Counted from the first letter of the stretch, positions 25,425-34,510 are shown. The stretch is DNA of 64,000 nucleotides from an uncultured Bradyrhizobium sp. (GCF_936928535.1 NZ_CAKZHY010000097.1:73852-137851), one strand, 5' to 3'. The notes: generated by a model from the sequence alone, not told the origin. Program-made: numbers and translations.

Positions 25425-25925
25425 TCAGCCCTTCGTCATCGTGATATTCACGCCGCGGATCTCACCCTTGGACGAGATCTGAACCGTCTGCTTGGTGCCG
25501 TTGGTGCGCAGTGTCAGATTGGCGGCAAAGCCGTTGGCCTCGACGAACACGTCGATCTGGCCGCCGCCGGCGGTGCCCTGCAGATTGCCGAAGATGTTGC
25601 GGCTGGCCTCGCTCCAGTTGCCCGAGATGCGGTCGCCCTGGCTGGTCACGTCGCTGGTGAGGTCGAACTTGTAGCTGTCGGACGCGCAGTGCAGCGCCTG
25701 CTTGAGGTTGAGGCCGGTGCCGGCGACCTTGTAGTCCGCCTTGCAGCGGATGCGTTCGGTCGAGCCGTCGGACAGCGACACCGTGCCTGTGCCGGTCCAC
25801 GCGCCGTCGAAGCCGGCGAACGGGCCAGACGACTGAGCGTGGCTTGCCGCAACCGAGAACAGCAGCGCGGCACCGATGCCGGCTACCTTGAGTGCCAGTT
25901 CGGATCGCCCAAAAAATTTCATCAT
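25425..25925 (-). CDS. Secreted conserved protein of unknown function
   Basis: 166 residues with a clear signal peptide (hydrophobic LKVAGIGAALLFSVAA, cleavage near SHAQ). The mature part is beta-rich, beginning FAGFDGAWTGTGTVSLSDG, with two cysteines (IRCKADY and LHCASD) that could form a disulfide. The pattern suggests a small lipocalin-like or SH3-like barrel, but I do not recognise the family. Two adjacent ATGs (25925 and 25922) are possible starts. Confidence 0.8.
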   Translation of the reverse strand: MMKFFGRSELALKVAGIGAALLFSVAASHAQSSGPFAGFDGAWTGTGTVSLSDGSTERIRCKADYKVAGTGLNLKQALHCASDSYKFDLTSDVTSQGDRISGNWSEASRNIFGNLQGTAGGGQIDVFVEANGFAANLTLRTNGTKQTVQISSKGEIRGVNITMTKG

Positions 25926-26391
25926 CAATATCCCGTTTTGGAACGACGCCCGCTTGCTCGCAGGTCGTCTCGCCACATCGAAGGTTTAGTGTTGCGAGCC
26001 TGTGTCAGGTTCAAGCTTCTGTGCCGGATAAGCCGGGTCATCTCCGGCTCGCGAAGCGGTCTTGCTGCGGTCCGGCCCCGGTTTCCTTCTGTTTCCGTAT
26101 GTTTCCGCCCCAAATGGTCGCTTCGACAGATGCAGCTCTGCAACAGGTATGCATTAAAGCGCCGCGTGCCAGAATTATGACGTAGTATCAAGCTCTTACA
26201 TCTGCCAATGAAGGCCGAGGGAAGACCTGATTTGGTGAGCGTGGCGCCAATTTGGCCGCATTTACCAGCGCTTGTGCCTTCTCCGGTGCCGCACTCTCCG
26301 TGGCAACTTGCCATCAGAACAATCCGTTCCCGTCGTCCGCCCTGTGCTGTCCGGGATTGGTGCGATTCTGCCGTCAGAATGAAGGAATACA
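25926..26391. other. Intergenic region without a recognised gene
   Basis: About 466 bases between two divergent secreted-protein genes, AT-richer near 26100-26200. It must carry both promoters. I found no hairpin, tRNA or convincing ORF; the in-frame stretches there are short and lack start signals. Confidence 0.45.
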
Positions 26392-26628
26392 ATGCGTAAG
26401 CTTCTAGTCGCTCTCACCGTGCTGTCGGCAACCCTGTCCACGGCTGCGTTCGCCCAGCAGGGGGGACGTGGTACGGACGCCGAGCAGAAGGCCTGCACGC
26501 GCGATGTGCAGAAGTTCTGCCGCCCGGTTATCGACCAGGGCGATTTCACCGTCCTGGCCTGCCTCAAGGAGAACCGCGCCAAGATCTCGCAGGCCTGCGA
26601 CCAGGTCCTGAAGGACCACAACCAGTAA
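26392..26628 (+). CDS. Small secreted cysteine-rich protein
   Basis: 78-residue protein with a signal peptide (residues 1-21, ending AFAQ). The 57-residue mature part has four cysteines in a C-x7-C ... C-x11-C spacing (KACTRDVQKFC, LACLKENRAKISQAC), similar to one repeat of the cysteine-rich Golgi (GLG1) family. It is exported and probably disulfide-bonded; function is unknown. It is followed directly by a strong terminator, so it is monocistronic. Confidence 0.8.
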   Translation: MRKLLVALTVLSATLSTAAFAQQGGRGTDAEQKACTRDVQKFCRPVIDQGDFTVLACLKENRAKISQACDQVLKDHNQ

Positions 26629-26645
26629 GCTCGGCCACTGGCCCA

Positions 26646-26672
26646 TAAAGGCGGCCGTGGGGCCGCCTTTTC
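26646..26672 (+). terminator. Intrinsic terminator after the cysteine-rich gene
   Basis: Perfect stem AAAGGCGGCC / GGCCGCCTTT with a GTGG loop region and a run of T. Confidence 0.85.
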
Positions 26673-26820
26673 AGGCCGGATCCGGCAGGGCTGCCATCGC
26701 GAGACAGGATTGGTTTTGCGGCCGTATTCCCCTATATGGGGGCCGCGGCGGCGTCGCCGGCATGAGCCCGCGCGAACGCAAAAGCCCTTTCTGTCCAAAC
26801 GATTGTTGAATCAGCCCTCG

Positions 26821-27705
26821 ATGACCTCTGCGAGCGAATTGCGATCCGGCAAGGGTGACCGCGACGAGAATTTTCCCGTCGCGTCCTGGATCATTCATCC
26901 GCGTCATCGCGCGCTGATCCTGGCCTATTACAATTTCGTCCGGACTGCCGACGACATTGCCGACCACGCCACCCTGCCGGCGGACGAGAAGCTGCGCTAT
27001 CTCGACCTGCTCGAGGCGGAACTGCTCGGCAAGGGCGAGACCCAGGCCGAGGCCGTCGCTTTGCGGCGTGCGCTCGCCGAGCGCGGCATGACGCCGCGGC
27101 ACGCGCTCGACGTGCTGATCGCGTTCCGCATGGACGTGACCAAGCTGCGCTACGAGACCTGGGACGAGGTCATCCACTATTGCCGTTATTCGGCCATGCC
27201 GGTCGGCCGCTTCATGCTCGACGTCCATGGCGAGAGCACCTCGACCTGGGCCGCCTCGGACGCGCTCTGCGCGGGCCTGCAGATCAACAATCACCTCCAG
27301 GATTGCGGCAAGGATTATCGCGAGCTCAACCGCGTCTATCTGCCGCGCGACGCGCTCGCCGCGAGCGGCGCCTCGGTCGAGCAGCTCGGCCTTTCGCAGT
27401 CGCCGCCGGCGATGCTGGCCTGTCTTCAGGGGCTCGCAGTGCGCAACGAAGCGCTGCTGGGCGAGGGCCGGTCGCTGGCTGCCGAGATCAGGGATGTCCG
27501 CCTCGGCGTCGACGTCGCGGTGATCCAGGCCTATGCCGACCGCATCGTGCGCCTCCTCAAGGTGCGCGATCCGCTGCGCGAGCGCGTGCATCTGAACAAG
27601 TTCGAACTGCTCGCCTTCAGCCTTGCCGGCATCGCCGGTGAACTCGGCCGCCGTGCGATCGGACGCAAGGCCATCAGCAATCCGGGGACTGCCCATGACG
27701 CTTGA
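26821..27705 (+). CDS. hpnC: HpnC, presqualene-pathway hydroxysqualene-forming enzyme
   Basis: 294 residues of the squalene/phytoene synthase fold. Two aspartate-rich motifs are present: RTADDIADH near residue 41 and NNHLQDCGKDY near 160. In the HpnCDE pathway HpnD makes presqualene diphosphate, HpnC converts it to hydroxysqualene and HpnE reduces that to squalene. The ATG at 26821 is chosen; a longer frame starts inside the upstream intergenic. It is first in the hpnC-hpnD-hpnE-shc-hpnG operon and overlaps hpnD by 11 bases. Confidence 0.95.
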   Translation: MTSASELRSGKGDRDENFPVASWIIHPRHRALILAYYNFVRTADDIADHATLPADEKLRYLDLLEAELLGKGETQAEAVALRRALAERGMTPRHALDVLIAFRMDVTKLRYETWDEVIHYCRYSAMPVGRFMLDVHGESTSTWAASDALCAGLQINNHLQDCGKDYRELNRVYLPRDALAASGASVEQLGLSQSPPAMLACLQGLAVRNEALLGEGRSLAAEIRDVRLGVDVAVIQAYADRIVRLLKVRDPLRERVHLNKFELLAFSLAGIAGELGRRAIGRKAISNPGTAHDA

Positions 27706-28534
27706 GGCGACCGCGCCCAGCGCCAATTATGGCTCGTCCGCATCGAACAGCTCCTTCTACGCTGCGATGCGGATCCTGCCGCGCGACCAGCGCGAGGCGA
27801 TGTTCCAGATCTACAGCTTCTGCCGCCAGGTCGACGACATCGCCGATTCCGACGGCCCGCGCGATCAGCGGCTCGCCGCGCTGCAGGAATGGCGCAACGA
27901 TATCGACGCGCTCTACCAGGGTAATCCGCCGCCGAGGCTGAAGGACTACGTCGCCTCGGTGAAGACCTTCGCCCTGAAGCGCGAGGATTTCCTCGCCATC
28001 GTCGACGGCATGGAGATGGACGTGCCGCAGGACATCCGCGCGCCTGATATGGCGACGCTGGATTTGTACTGCGACCGTGTCGCCAGCGCCGTGGGGCGGC
28101 TGTCGGTGCGGGTGTTCGGCCTGCCGGAAGAGGACGGCATCCTGCTTGCCTATCACCTCGGCCGCGCGCTCCAGCTCACCAATATCCTGCGCGACATCGA
28201 CGAGGATGCGGGCCTCGGCCGGCTCTATCTGCCGCGCGAGGCGCTGCTGCATGCCGGCATCACCTCTGACGATCCGAACCGCGTGATCGCCGAGCGCGCG
28301 CTGCCAAAGGTCTGCCTGCCGCTGGCGCAGCGCGCGAAAGCGCATTTCGAGAAATCGGACGAGATCATGAACCGCAACAGGCGTCGCACGGTGCGCGCGC
28401 CGCGGATCATGTCGAAATACTACCATTCCATTCTGGACCTCCTGATCGCGCGCGGCTTCAACGCGCCGCGCGGTCAGGTGCGTGTGTCGAAGGTCACACG
28501 CATCCTGATCCTGCTCCGCTACGCTTTCATCTGA
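27695..28534 (+). CDS. hpnD: HpnD, presqualene diphosphate synthase
   Basis: 279 residues of the squalene/phytoene synthase family. Motifs CRQVDDIADSD near residue 45 and LTNILRDIDEDAGLGRLYLP near 160 bind the diphosphates of two farnesyl-diphosphate molecules through magnesium. The start overlaps the hpnC end and its stop shares one base with the hpnE start (TGATG), so the three are translationally coupled. Confidence 0.95.
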   Translation: MTLEATAPSANYGSSASNSSFYAAMRILPRDQREAMFQIYSFCRQVDDIADSDGPRDQRLAALQEWRNDIDALYQGNPPPRLKDYVASVKTFALKREDFLAIVDGMEMDVPQDIRAPDMATLDLYCDRVASAVGRLSVRVFGLPEEDGILLAYHLGRALQLTNILRDIDEDAGLGRLYLPREALLHAGITSDDPNRVIAERALPKVCLPLAQRAKAHFEKSDEIMNRNRRRTVRAPRIMSKYYHSILDLLIARGFNAPRGQVRVSKVTRILILLRYAFI

Positions 28535-29790
28535 TGCAAAACACAGCTCACATCATCGGCGCTGGAATTTCCGGCCTCTCCGCCGCTGTGCGGCTCGCCA
28601 ACGCCGGCTACAAGGTCGCCGTGCACGAGGCGACGCACCAGGCCGGCGGCCGCTGCCGCTCCTATTTCGACGGCGCCACCAATCTCACCATCGACAACGG
28701 CAATCATCTGCTGCTGTCCGGCAACAGCCACGCGCGCGCCTATGCACGCTCGATCGGCACCGAGGCGGGCCTGGTCGGGCCTGAAAGCGCGCAGTTTCCC
28801 TTCGTCGACATCAAGACCGGGCAGCGCTGGCAGATCGATCTCGGCAATGGTCGTCTGCCGACTTGGGTGCTCGATGAGAGCCGCCGCGTGCCCGACACCG
28901 GCCTCACCGATTATCTCAAGCTGGCGCCGCTGATCTGGGCGTCTGAACAGACGCTGGTCGGCAAGTCCATTCCCTGCGAAGGCACGCTCTATCATCGCCT
29001 GGTGCAGCCGCTGCTGCTTGCCGCGCTCAATGTCGATCCGCCCGAAGGCTCGGCCGGGCTTGCCGGCGCGATCGTGCGCGAGACGCTGCTGGCGGGCGGG
29101 CAGGCCTGCCGTCCGCTGATCGCGCGCGACGGCCTCAGCGCGGTGCTGATCGAGCCCGCGGTGAAGTATTTGCAGGAGCGCGGCCACAGCGTTCAGCTCG
29201 GCCATGAGCTGCGCTCCTTCGTCACCGCTGACGGCAAGGTGAGCGCGCTGAATTTCGGCGGCGAGGATGTGGTCCAGCTTGGCGCGGGCGACGTCATCGT
29301 GATGGCCGTGCCGCCGCGCGCGGCGACGAGCCTGCTGCCGGGCCTGACCGCGCCGACCGAATTCCGCGCCATCGTGAACGCGCATTTCCGCTTCGAGCCG
29401 CCGCCGGGCGCAGCGCCGATCCTCGGCGTGATCGGCGGCGTCGTGGAATGGCTGTTTGCGTTCCCGAACCGGCTCTCCGTCACCATCAGCAATGGCGACC
29501 GCCTGGTCGACATGCCGCGCGAGGAACTCGCGCAGACGATCTGGAACGATGTCTGCGCCGCCGGTGGCGTCTGCGGCGAGCTGCCGCCCTGGCAGATCGT
29601 GCGTGAGCGCCGTGCCACATTTGCGGCAACGCCGGCCCAGAATGCCCTGCGTCCGGGGCCAGTCACGCCGCTGAAAAACCTGTTCCTTGCCGGCGACTGG
29701 ACTGCTACGGGATTGCCAGCAACGATCGAGGGATCGGTCCGGTCGGGTGATCGCGCCGCCGATCTGGTTTTGGCTGCAAAGCGGCCCTGA
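28534..29790 (+). CDS. hpnE: HpnE, hydroxysqualene dehydroxylase
   Basis: 418-residue FAD-dependent amine-oxidase/phytoene-desaturase type enzyme. The N-terminal dinucleotide-binding motif IIGAGISGLSAAVRL is followed by AGGRCRSY, and the C-terminal FAD motif LFLAGDWTATGLPATIEGSV closes the fold. It removes the hydroxyl of hydroxysqualene to give squalene. Length and motifs are complete. Confidence 0.95.
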   Translation: MQNTAHIIGAGISGLSAAVRLANAGYKVAVHEATHQAGGRCRSYFDGATNLTIDNGNHLLLSGNSHARAYARSIGTEAGLVGPESAQFPFVDIKTGQRWQIDLGNGRLPTWVLDESRRVPDTGLTDYLKLAPLIWASEQTLVGKSIPCEGTLYHRLVQPLLLAALNVDPPEGSAGLAGAIVRETLLAGGQACRPLIARDGLSAVLIEPAVKYLQERGHSVQLGHELRSFVTADGKVSALNFGGEDVVQLGAGDVIVMAVPPRAATSLLPGLTAPTEFRAIVNAHFRFEPPPGAAPILGVIGGVVEWLFAFPNRLSVTISNGDRLVDMPREELAQTIWNDVCAAGGVCGELPPWQIVRERRATFAATPAQNALRPGPVTPLKNLFLAGDWTATGLPATIEGSVRSGDRAADLVLAAKRP

Positions 29791-29840
29791 CGGGCCATGT
29801 GTCCGTCGTTTTCAATCGACGTCAGGAGCAATCGAGCGAC

Positions 29841-31793
29841 ATGGATTCCGTGACCGCGAGCAGCCGCGAAGCTTTGGAATCGAGCATTGCATCGGCCACG
29901 CAGGGCGTGCTCGGCTTCCAGCAATCCGACGGTCATTGGGTGTTCGAGCTCGAGGCCGACTGCACCATTCCGGCCGAATATATCCTGCTGCGCCATTATC
30001 TCGCCGAGCCGGTCGACACCGCGCTCGAGGCCAAGATCGCCAACTATCTGCGCCGCGTCCAGGGCGCCCATGGCGGCTGGCCGCTGGTGCATGACGGCGA
30101 GTTCGACATGAGCGCCAGCGTGAAGGCTTACTTCGCGCTGAAGATGATCGGCGATTCCGTGGACGCGCCGCACATGGTGCGAGCGCGCGAGGCGATCCAC
30201 GCCCGCGGTGGTGCGATCAACAGCAACGTCTTCACCCGCTTCCTGCTCGCAACCTTCGGCGTCGTGACCTGGCGCGCGGTGCCGGTGCTGCCGATCGAGA
30301 TCGTGCTGCTGCCGTTCTGGTCGCCGTTCCATCTCAACAAGATCTCCTACTGGGCCCGCACCACCATGGTGCCGCTGATGGTGATCGCGGCGCTGAAGCC
30401 GCGCGCGAAGAATCCCAAAGGCGTCGGCATCGACGAGCTCTTCCTGCAGGATCCGCGCTCGATCGGCATGACCGCGAAAGCGCCGCACCAGAGCATGGCC
30501 TGGTTCGTGCTGTTCCGCGCGCTCGACGGCATCTTGCGCGTGGTCGAGCCGCTGTTTCCGAAGAGCCTGCGCAAGCGCGCGATCGACGCCGCGCTCGCCT
30601 TCATCGAAGAGCGGCTCAATGGCGAGGACGGCATGGGTGCGATCTATCCGCCCATGGCCAACATCGTCATGATGTATGAGGCGCTCGGCAAGGACGAGAC
30701 CTTCCCGCCGCGTGCGATCACGCGCCGGGGCATCGACAAGCTGCTCGTGATCAATGGCGAGGAGGCCTATTGCCAGCCCTGCGTCTCGCCGGTGTGGGAC
30801 ACCACGCTGACGGCGCATGCGCTGCTGGAAGCCGGCGGCGACAAGGCGGTGCCTGCGGCAAAGCAGGGCCTCGACTGGCTGATCCCGAAGCAGGAGCTTG
30901 CCGTGAAAGGCGACTGGGCGGTGAAGCGGCCCGACGTGCGTCCGGGCGGCTGGGCCTTCCAGTACAACAACGCGCACTACCCCGATCTCGACGACACCGC
31001 CGTGGTGGTGATGTCGATGGACCGCATGCGCCGGGAGCACGGTGCCACCGGCTATGATGCCGCGATCGACCGCGCCCGGGAGTGGATCGAGGGCATGCAG
31101 AGCGACGACGGCGGCTGGGCGGCCTTCGACGTCAACAACCTCGAATATTACCTGAACAACATCCCGTTCTCCGACCACGGTGCGCTGCTCGATCCTCCGA
31201 CCGAGGATGTCACCGCGCGCTGCATCTCGATGCTGGCCCAGCTCGGCGAGACCGAGAAGACCAGCAAGCACGTCGCCGATGGCGTCGCTTACTTGCGCAA
31301 GACCCAGCACCCTGAGGGGTCCTGGTACGGCCGCTGGGGCATGAACTTCATTTACGGAACCTGGTCGGTGCTGTGTGCCCTCAACATGGCCGGCCTCCGC
31401 CACGACGATCCCATGGTCCGGAAGGCGGCTGGCTGGCTGGCCTCGATCCAGAACAAGGACGGCGGCTGGGGCGAGGACGCGGTCAGCTACCGGCTGGATT
31501 ACCGGGGATGGGAACCCGCCCCCTCGACCGCCTCGCAAACGGCATGGGCCTTGCTTGCCTTGATGGCTGCTGGCGAGGTTGATCACCCGGCCGTCGCCCG
31601 CGGGGTGGAGTACCTGATTGCAACACAAAACGAAAAAGGACTGTGGGACGAGCAGCGGTATACCGCCACAGGCTTCCCCCGCGTGTTCTATCTGCGGTAT
31701 CATGGTTACCCGAAGTTCTTCCCGCTGTGGGCGCTGGCGCGATATCGGAACTTGCGGAACACCAACAGCAGGGTGGTAGGGGTCGGAATGTGA
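29841..31793 (+). CDS. shc: Squalene-hopene cyclase
   Basis: 650-residue class II triterpene cyclase. The catalytic DxDD motif is present as DLDD at about residues 382-385, and several QW repeats are visible (for example DGGWAAFD, DGGWGEDA and EGSWYGRWG). It cyclises squalene to hopene and hopanol at the inner membrane. The ATG at 29841 is preferred, with AGGAG upstream; a GTG at 29799 is in frame. Its stop overlaps the hpnG GTG start by four bases. Confidence 0.96.
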   Translation: MDSVTASSREALESSIASATQGVLGFQQSDGHWVFELEADCTIPAEYILLRHYLAEPVDTALEAKIANYLRRVQGAHGGWPLVHDGEFDMSASVKAYFALKMIGDSVDAPHMVRAREAIHARGGAINSNVFTRFLLATFGVVTWRAVPVLPIEIVLLPFWSPFHLNKISYWARTTMVPLMVIAALKPRAKNPKGVGIDELFLQDPRSIGMTAKAPHQSMAWFVLFRALDGILRVVEPLFPKSLRKRAIDAALAFIEERLNGEDGMGAIYPPMANIVMMYEALGKDETFPPRAITRRGIDKLLVINGEEAYCQPCVSPVWDTTLTAHALLEAGGDKAVPAAKQGLDWLIPKQELAVKGDWAVKRPDVRPGGWAFQYNNAHYPDLDDTAVVVMSMDRMRREHGATGYDAAIDRAREWIEGMQSDDGGWAAFDVNNLEYYLNNIPFSDHGALLDPPTEDVTARCISMLAQLGETEKTSKHVADGVAYLRKTQHPEGSWYGRWGMNFIYGTWSVLCALNMAGLRHDDPMVRKAAGWLASIQNKDGGWGEDAVSYRLDYRGWEPAPSTASQTAWALLALMAAGEVDHPAVARGVEYLIATQNEKGLWDEQRYTATGFPRVFYLRYHGYPKFFPLWALARYRNLRNTNSRVVGVGM

Positions 31794-32539
31794 CGACGGG
31801 GACGGGGGACTATTTTACCGCGGGCAATGCCATTGATCCGCGGCCGATCTTGATCGTGACCGGACTGGTCCAGGAGGCCCGCATCGCGGCTGGCCCCGGG
31901 ATGGCGGTCATTTGCTCGTCCAGCAGCCCGGCCCAGTTGCGCGCGCTCCTGACGGTGGTCGATCCCGAAACGATTCGCGGCGTGATCTCGTTCGGCGTGG
32001 CCGGCGGGCTTGACCCGAGCCTGCGCTCCGGCGACGTCGTGGTGGCGACCGAGGTGCTTTCGGGCGATGACCGCTGGGGTGCCGGCCTGTCGCTCAGCGA
32101 CGACCTCATCGACAAGCTGACCTCCGGCCGTCGCCGCGTCGTGCGCGGCAGCCTCGCCGGTGCCGAGGAAGTGGTCACCGGCTCATCCTGCAAGGCGGCG
32201 CTGCATTCGGAAACCGGCGCCTCCGCCGTCGACATGGAAAGCCACATCGCGGCCGCCTACGCCACTGAAGCCGGCCTGCCGTTCGCCGCGGTGCGCGTCA
32301 TCAGCGACCCCGCCCACCGCGCGCTGCCGGCGCTCGCCCGTGCCGCCATCAAGCCGAACGGTCAGATCGACCTCGCCGCCGTCCTGCGCGGCATCGTCCG
32401 CAATCCGACAACCCTCCACGCGCTGGTCTCGACCGGCCTCGACTTCAACCGCGCGCTCCGCTCGCTTCGCGGCTGCCGCGATTTCCTGATCGGGACGGAG
32501 CTGCTGGACAGCGAGGCGCTGATGGCGGAGACGATCTGA
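31790..32539 (+). CDS. hpnG: HpnG, adenosylhopane nucleosidase
   Basis: 249 residues of the purine-nucleoside-phosphorylase/MTA-nucleosidase fold. A GVAGGLDPSLRSGDVVVATE segment (about residues 65-85) and the AVDMESHIAAAYA substrate-site motif are present. It removes adenine from adenosylhopane, giving ribosylhopane or the bacteriohopanetriol precursor. The start is GTG within the GTGA overlap with shc; no in-frame ATG fits better. It ends the operon, followed by a terminator. Confidence 0.93.
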   Translation: MTTGTGDYFTAGNAIDPRPILIVTGLVQEARIAAGPGMAVICSSSSPAQLRALLTVVDPETIRGVISFGVAGGLDPSLRSGDVVVATEVLSGDDRWGAGLSLSDDLIDKLTSGRRRVVRGSLAGAEEVVTGSSCKAALHSETGASAVDMESHIAAAYATEAGLPFAAVRVISDPAHRALPALARAAIKPNGQIDLAAVLRGIVRNPTTLHALVSTGLDFNRALRSLRGCRDFLIGTELLDSEALMAETI

Positions 32540-32565
32540 GCGGGGTTGTCGCGCTGATCAAACCA

Positions 32566-32596
32566 AAGGGCCCGGTCGAGCGACCCGGCCTTTTTG
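32566..32596 (+). terminator. Intrinsic terminator of the hpnC-hpnG operon
   Basis: A stem of GGCCCGGTCG and CGACCCGGCC with one mismatch and a two-base loop, followed by TTTTTGTTTT, 27 bases after hpnG. Confidence 0.8.
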
Positions 32597-32652
32597 TTTT
32601 ATGCGTAGCTTCGATTGCCTGCGCTCCATCCGAAGGAGGAATGCTATCTCGC

Positions 32653-32856
32653 CGTCATTTGCGAGGAGCTCCTAGAATGGGGTTGAGCCCTTGCGAAACC
32701 CAACGCTGCTCCATCATCGCTCTCCGCCGTCGCGGCCATCGCCTGGCCGACTGCGCGCCAAATCGGCTGCGCGATCTTGGTGGGTAGAGCGAAGCTATTT
32801 TGCGCCGATGTGACGAAGCAATCCAGATTCATTCGCAGTGACAACCTGGATTGCTG
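32653..32856. repeat. Cluster of degenerate dispersed repeats
   Basis: Three pieces resemble known Bradyrhizobium intergenic palindromes: CATTTGCGAGGAGC at 32657, a GGGTTGAGCCC...GCGAAACCC hairpin at 32679-32701, and GACGAAGCAATCCAGA at 32812 facing CTGGATTGCT at 32847. Each is partial or mutated. They form the left border of a lower-GC patch inside the hopanoid locus. No gene is seen from 32597 to 33153. Confidence 0.5.
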
Positions 32857-33153
32857 AGCATCCGACGATGTGGAGGCCGTGCGCGCTCTCTCAAGCGAAT
32901 TGAACACCTCCTTAGCCCGCATGATGGTATTCCCGTAATCTCGTTAGGGTTGCGTCGAAGCAGCGATGCACTAGAATGTTGCGCGGCTGGCTATTTTGGG
33001 GTCCGCGCCTGCTGCGCTGACTGAGGCGTCGTCTCGAATATTGATTGCACTGTTGCGCGCTGAGGTCGTCCGATGCGACTTGGCTCGACGACCTTAGCGA
33101 GTTCTTGGCGGCCTAGGTCGTGAATCGATAGATTTGCCGGGAGACCGGATGCA

Positions 33154-33684
33154 ATGAGGCCGCCCATGGAAATTTCGATTGCAGACAAGAACTCCAGCTT
33201 GAAAGGCTTGGTGTCGCTATTCGGGAAGAGTCTGGCACCCCAGTATATCTCGCACTCCGAGCTACAAGGATATCGCGCTGTGCGGCCCGGAAAATGGGCG
33301 AAGAATATCGAGTACGTGCTGGCGAAGGAGATTGGCGCAAGGCTGAAGCAGCCGCGGCGTAAATTGCCAATCGGAAGGAATTGGAGCGGAGTAATTGAGG
33401 CTTACGAAGGTCGACGCCTTGTCGGCCTTGCGCTCATTACGATGTCACGCAGCGCGGCGGTGCCATTTGGCGTGATCGAAGACATCGTCATTGACAAGAA
33501 GCTGCGCGATGGTGGGCGAGGAGAATTGATCATGGATTGGATCAAGAGCCAGATGCTCGCCGCAGGCATCAAGCGATTGTTCCTGGAAAGCGGAATCCAG
33601 AACGATCGGGCGCATCATCTGTTTGAGCGAATGGGATTTAGGCCTGTCTCGGTGGTCATGATGCAAGATCTAAGAAAGACGTAG
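33154..33684 (+). CDS. GNAT family N-acetyltransferase
   Basis: 176 residues. The acetyl-CoA binding core is visible at IEDIVIDKKLRDGGRGELIMDWI (split around residues 108-130), followed by the FLESGIQNDRAHHLFERMGF motif typical of GNAT proteins. The first 50 residues are family-specific. Base composition is lower in GC and codon use less biased than in the flanking hpn genes, which suggests later acquisition. Starts at 33154 (GGGAG upstream) or 33166 are possible. The substrate is unknown. Confidence 0.82.
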   Translation: MRPPMEISIADKNSSLKGLVSLFGKSLAPQYISHSELQGYRAVRPGKWAKNIEYVLAKEIGARLKQPRRKLPIGRNWSGVIEAYEGRRLVGLALITMSRSAAVPFGVIEDIVIDKKLRDGGRGELIMDWIKSQMLAAGIKRLFLESGIQNDRAHHLFERMGFRPVSVVMMQDLRKT

Positions 33685-33783
33685 GCGGTTGATTGGCCGC
33701 GTATGAGTTTGTCGTAAGTCGTGGTGTTGGGAATTTTGAGCAGAAGGAATAGCACATTTTAATCGCTGCCGGAGGCGCGCATT

Positions 33784-34401
33784 ATGTTTGGTTCAATTGC
33801 AGAGCATTTCACTCAGCATTCTGAGGCCGCAGCAACTTTACTCCTCGGCTTCCTTGGAGTCGTGACGTATCTTTACACTTGGTCCCACGACAGGAAGCAT
33901 CGCAAGCGCGACAATTATCTCGCGCTCGAATTCCAGTCGATGCGGGTGTTTCAGGCGTGCGTCGAGAATCCGGAGATCCCGCTCTATCTCGATGGCAAGG
34001 ATGTTGAACCCACCGACCGACAGCACATCAAAGAGAAAACCTACTGGCAAATTTGCCAGATCCTGAATCTGTTCGAGATCATCATCTCCTATCGCAAGGA
34101 GGTCCCTGATGAAGTGTTCGCAACCTGGGTATCCTGGTTTCACGAACTCGGAACGGCTCCGCGCTTCGAGGAGTTCTGGAGAGGCGAGGAGCTACGCTCG
34201 CACTACAAGGGCGATCTCCAGAAGATAATGAACACGGCGTTGCAGCTCTATAAGACGCGATCGGCGGACTTCGAGACGGATGACCACGATTATGAGAACG
34301 AGTTGAAGGCTTTCTACGATCAGATTGCGATCATCATGGATGATAAATCAATCTGGAAGCATTTGGATATTTCTCGCGGGCTCAACGAGCAGGTTGCTTA
34401 G
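33784..34401 (+). CDS. Unknown membrane-anchored protein (DUF4760-like)
   Basis: 205 residues. One hydrophobic helix near the N-terminus (about 15-33), then a basic patch (SHDRKHRKRD) and a long soluble helical domain of about 165 residues rich in acidic and aromatic residues. The layout resembles DUF4760-type proteins, but the match is uncertain. It shares the lower GC of the GNAT gene 100 bases upstream and sits inside the hopanoid locus. No function is proposed. Confidence 0.65.
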   Translation: MFGSIAEHFTQHSEAAATLLLGFLGVVTYLYTWSHDRKHRKRDNYLALEFQSMRVFQACVENPEIPLYLDGKDVEPTDRQHIKEKTYWQICQILNLFEIIISYRKEVPDEVFATWVSWFHELGTAPRFEEFWRGEELRSHYKGDLQKIMNTALQLYKTRSADFETDDHDYENELKAFYDQIAIIMDDKSIWKHLDISRGLNEQVA

Positions 34402-34435
34402 GCCCTCGTCCTCGTGCCGGTGAGCCATTGCGCTT

Positions 34436-34471
34436 CTACTGTGCATGGGGTTGTTTTTCATTTTTGTCGGA
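34436..34471. repeat. Dispersed 22-37 base repeat, copy 2
   Basis: The first 22 bases are identical to 15902-15923, and both copies are followed within 15 bases by TTGTCGGA. This copy marks the right edge of the lower-GC patch between hpnG and hpnH. Confidence 0.75.
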
Positions 34472-34510
34472 ATGCGAGGAGGAGAGGGAGCCCAGCCCGC
34501 GCATCGTCGA

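Noticed and set aside
25403..25428. TGATCC on the plus strand near 25403
   Set aside because: No CGTW at the right spacing and no gene starts downstream on that strand.
29193..31703. 836-codon minus-strand ORF opposite hpnE and shc
   Set aside because: It spans two genes with complete motifs on the plus strand and has no recognisable domain.
32644..32922. 92-codon minus-strand ORF after hpnG
   Set aside because: It runs through degenerate intergenic repeats and has no protein-like pattern or ribosome-binding site.
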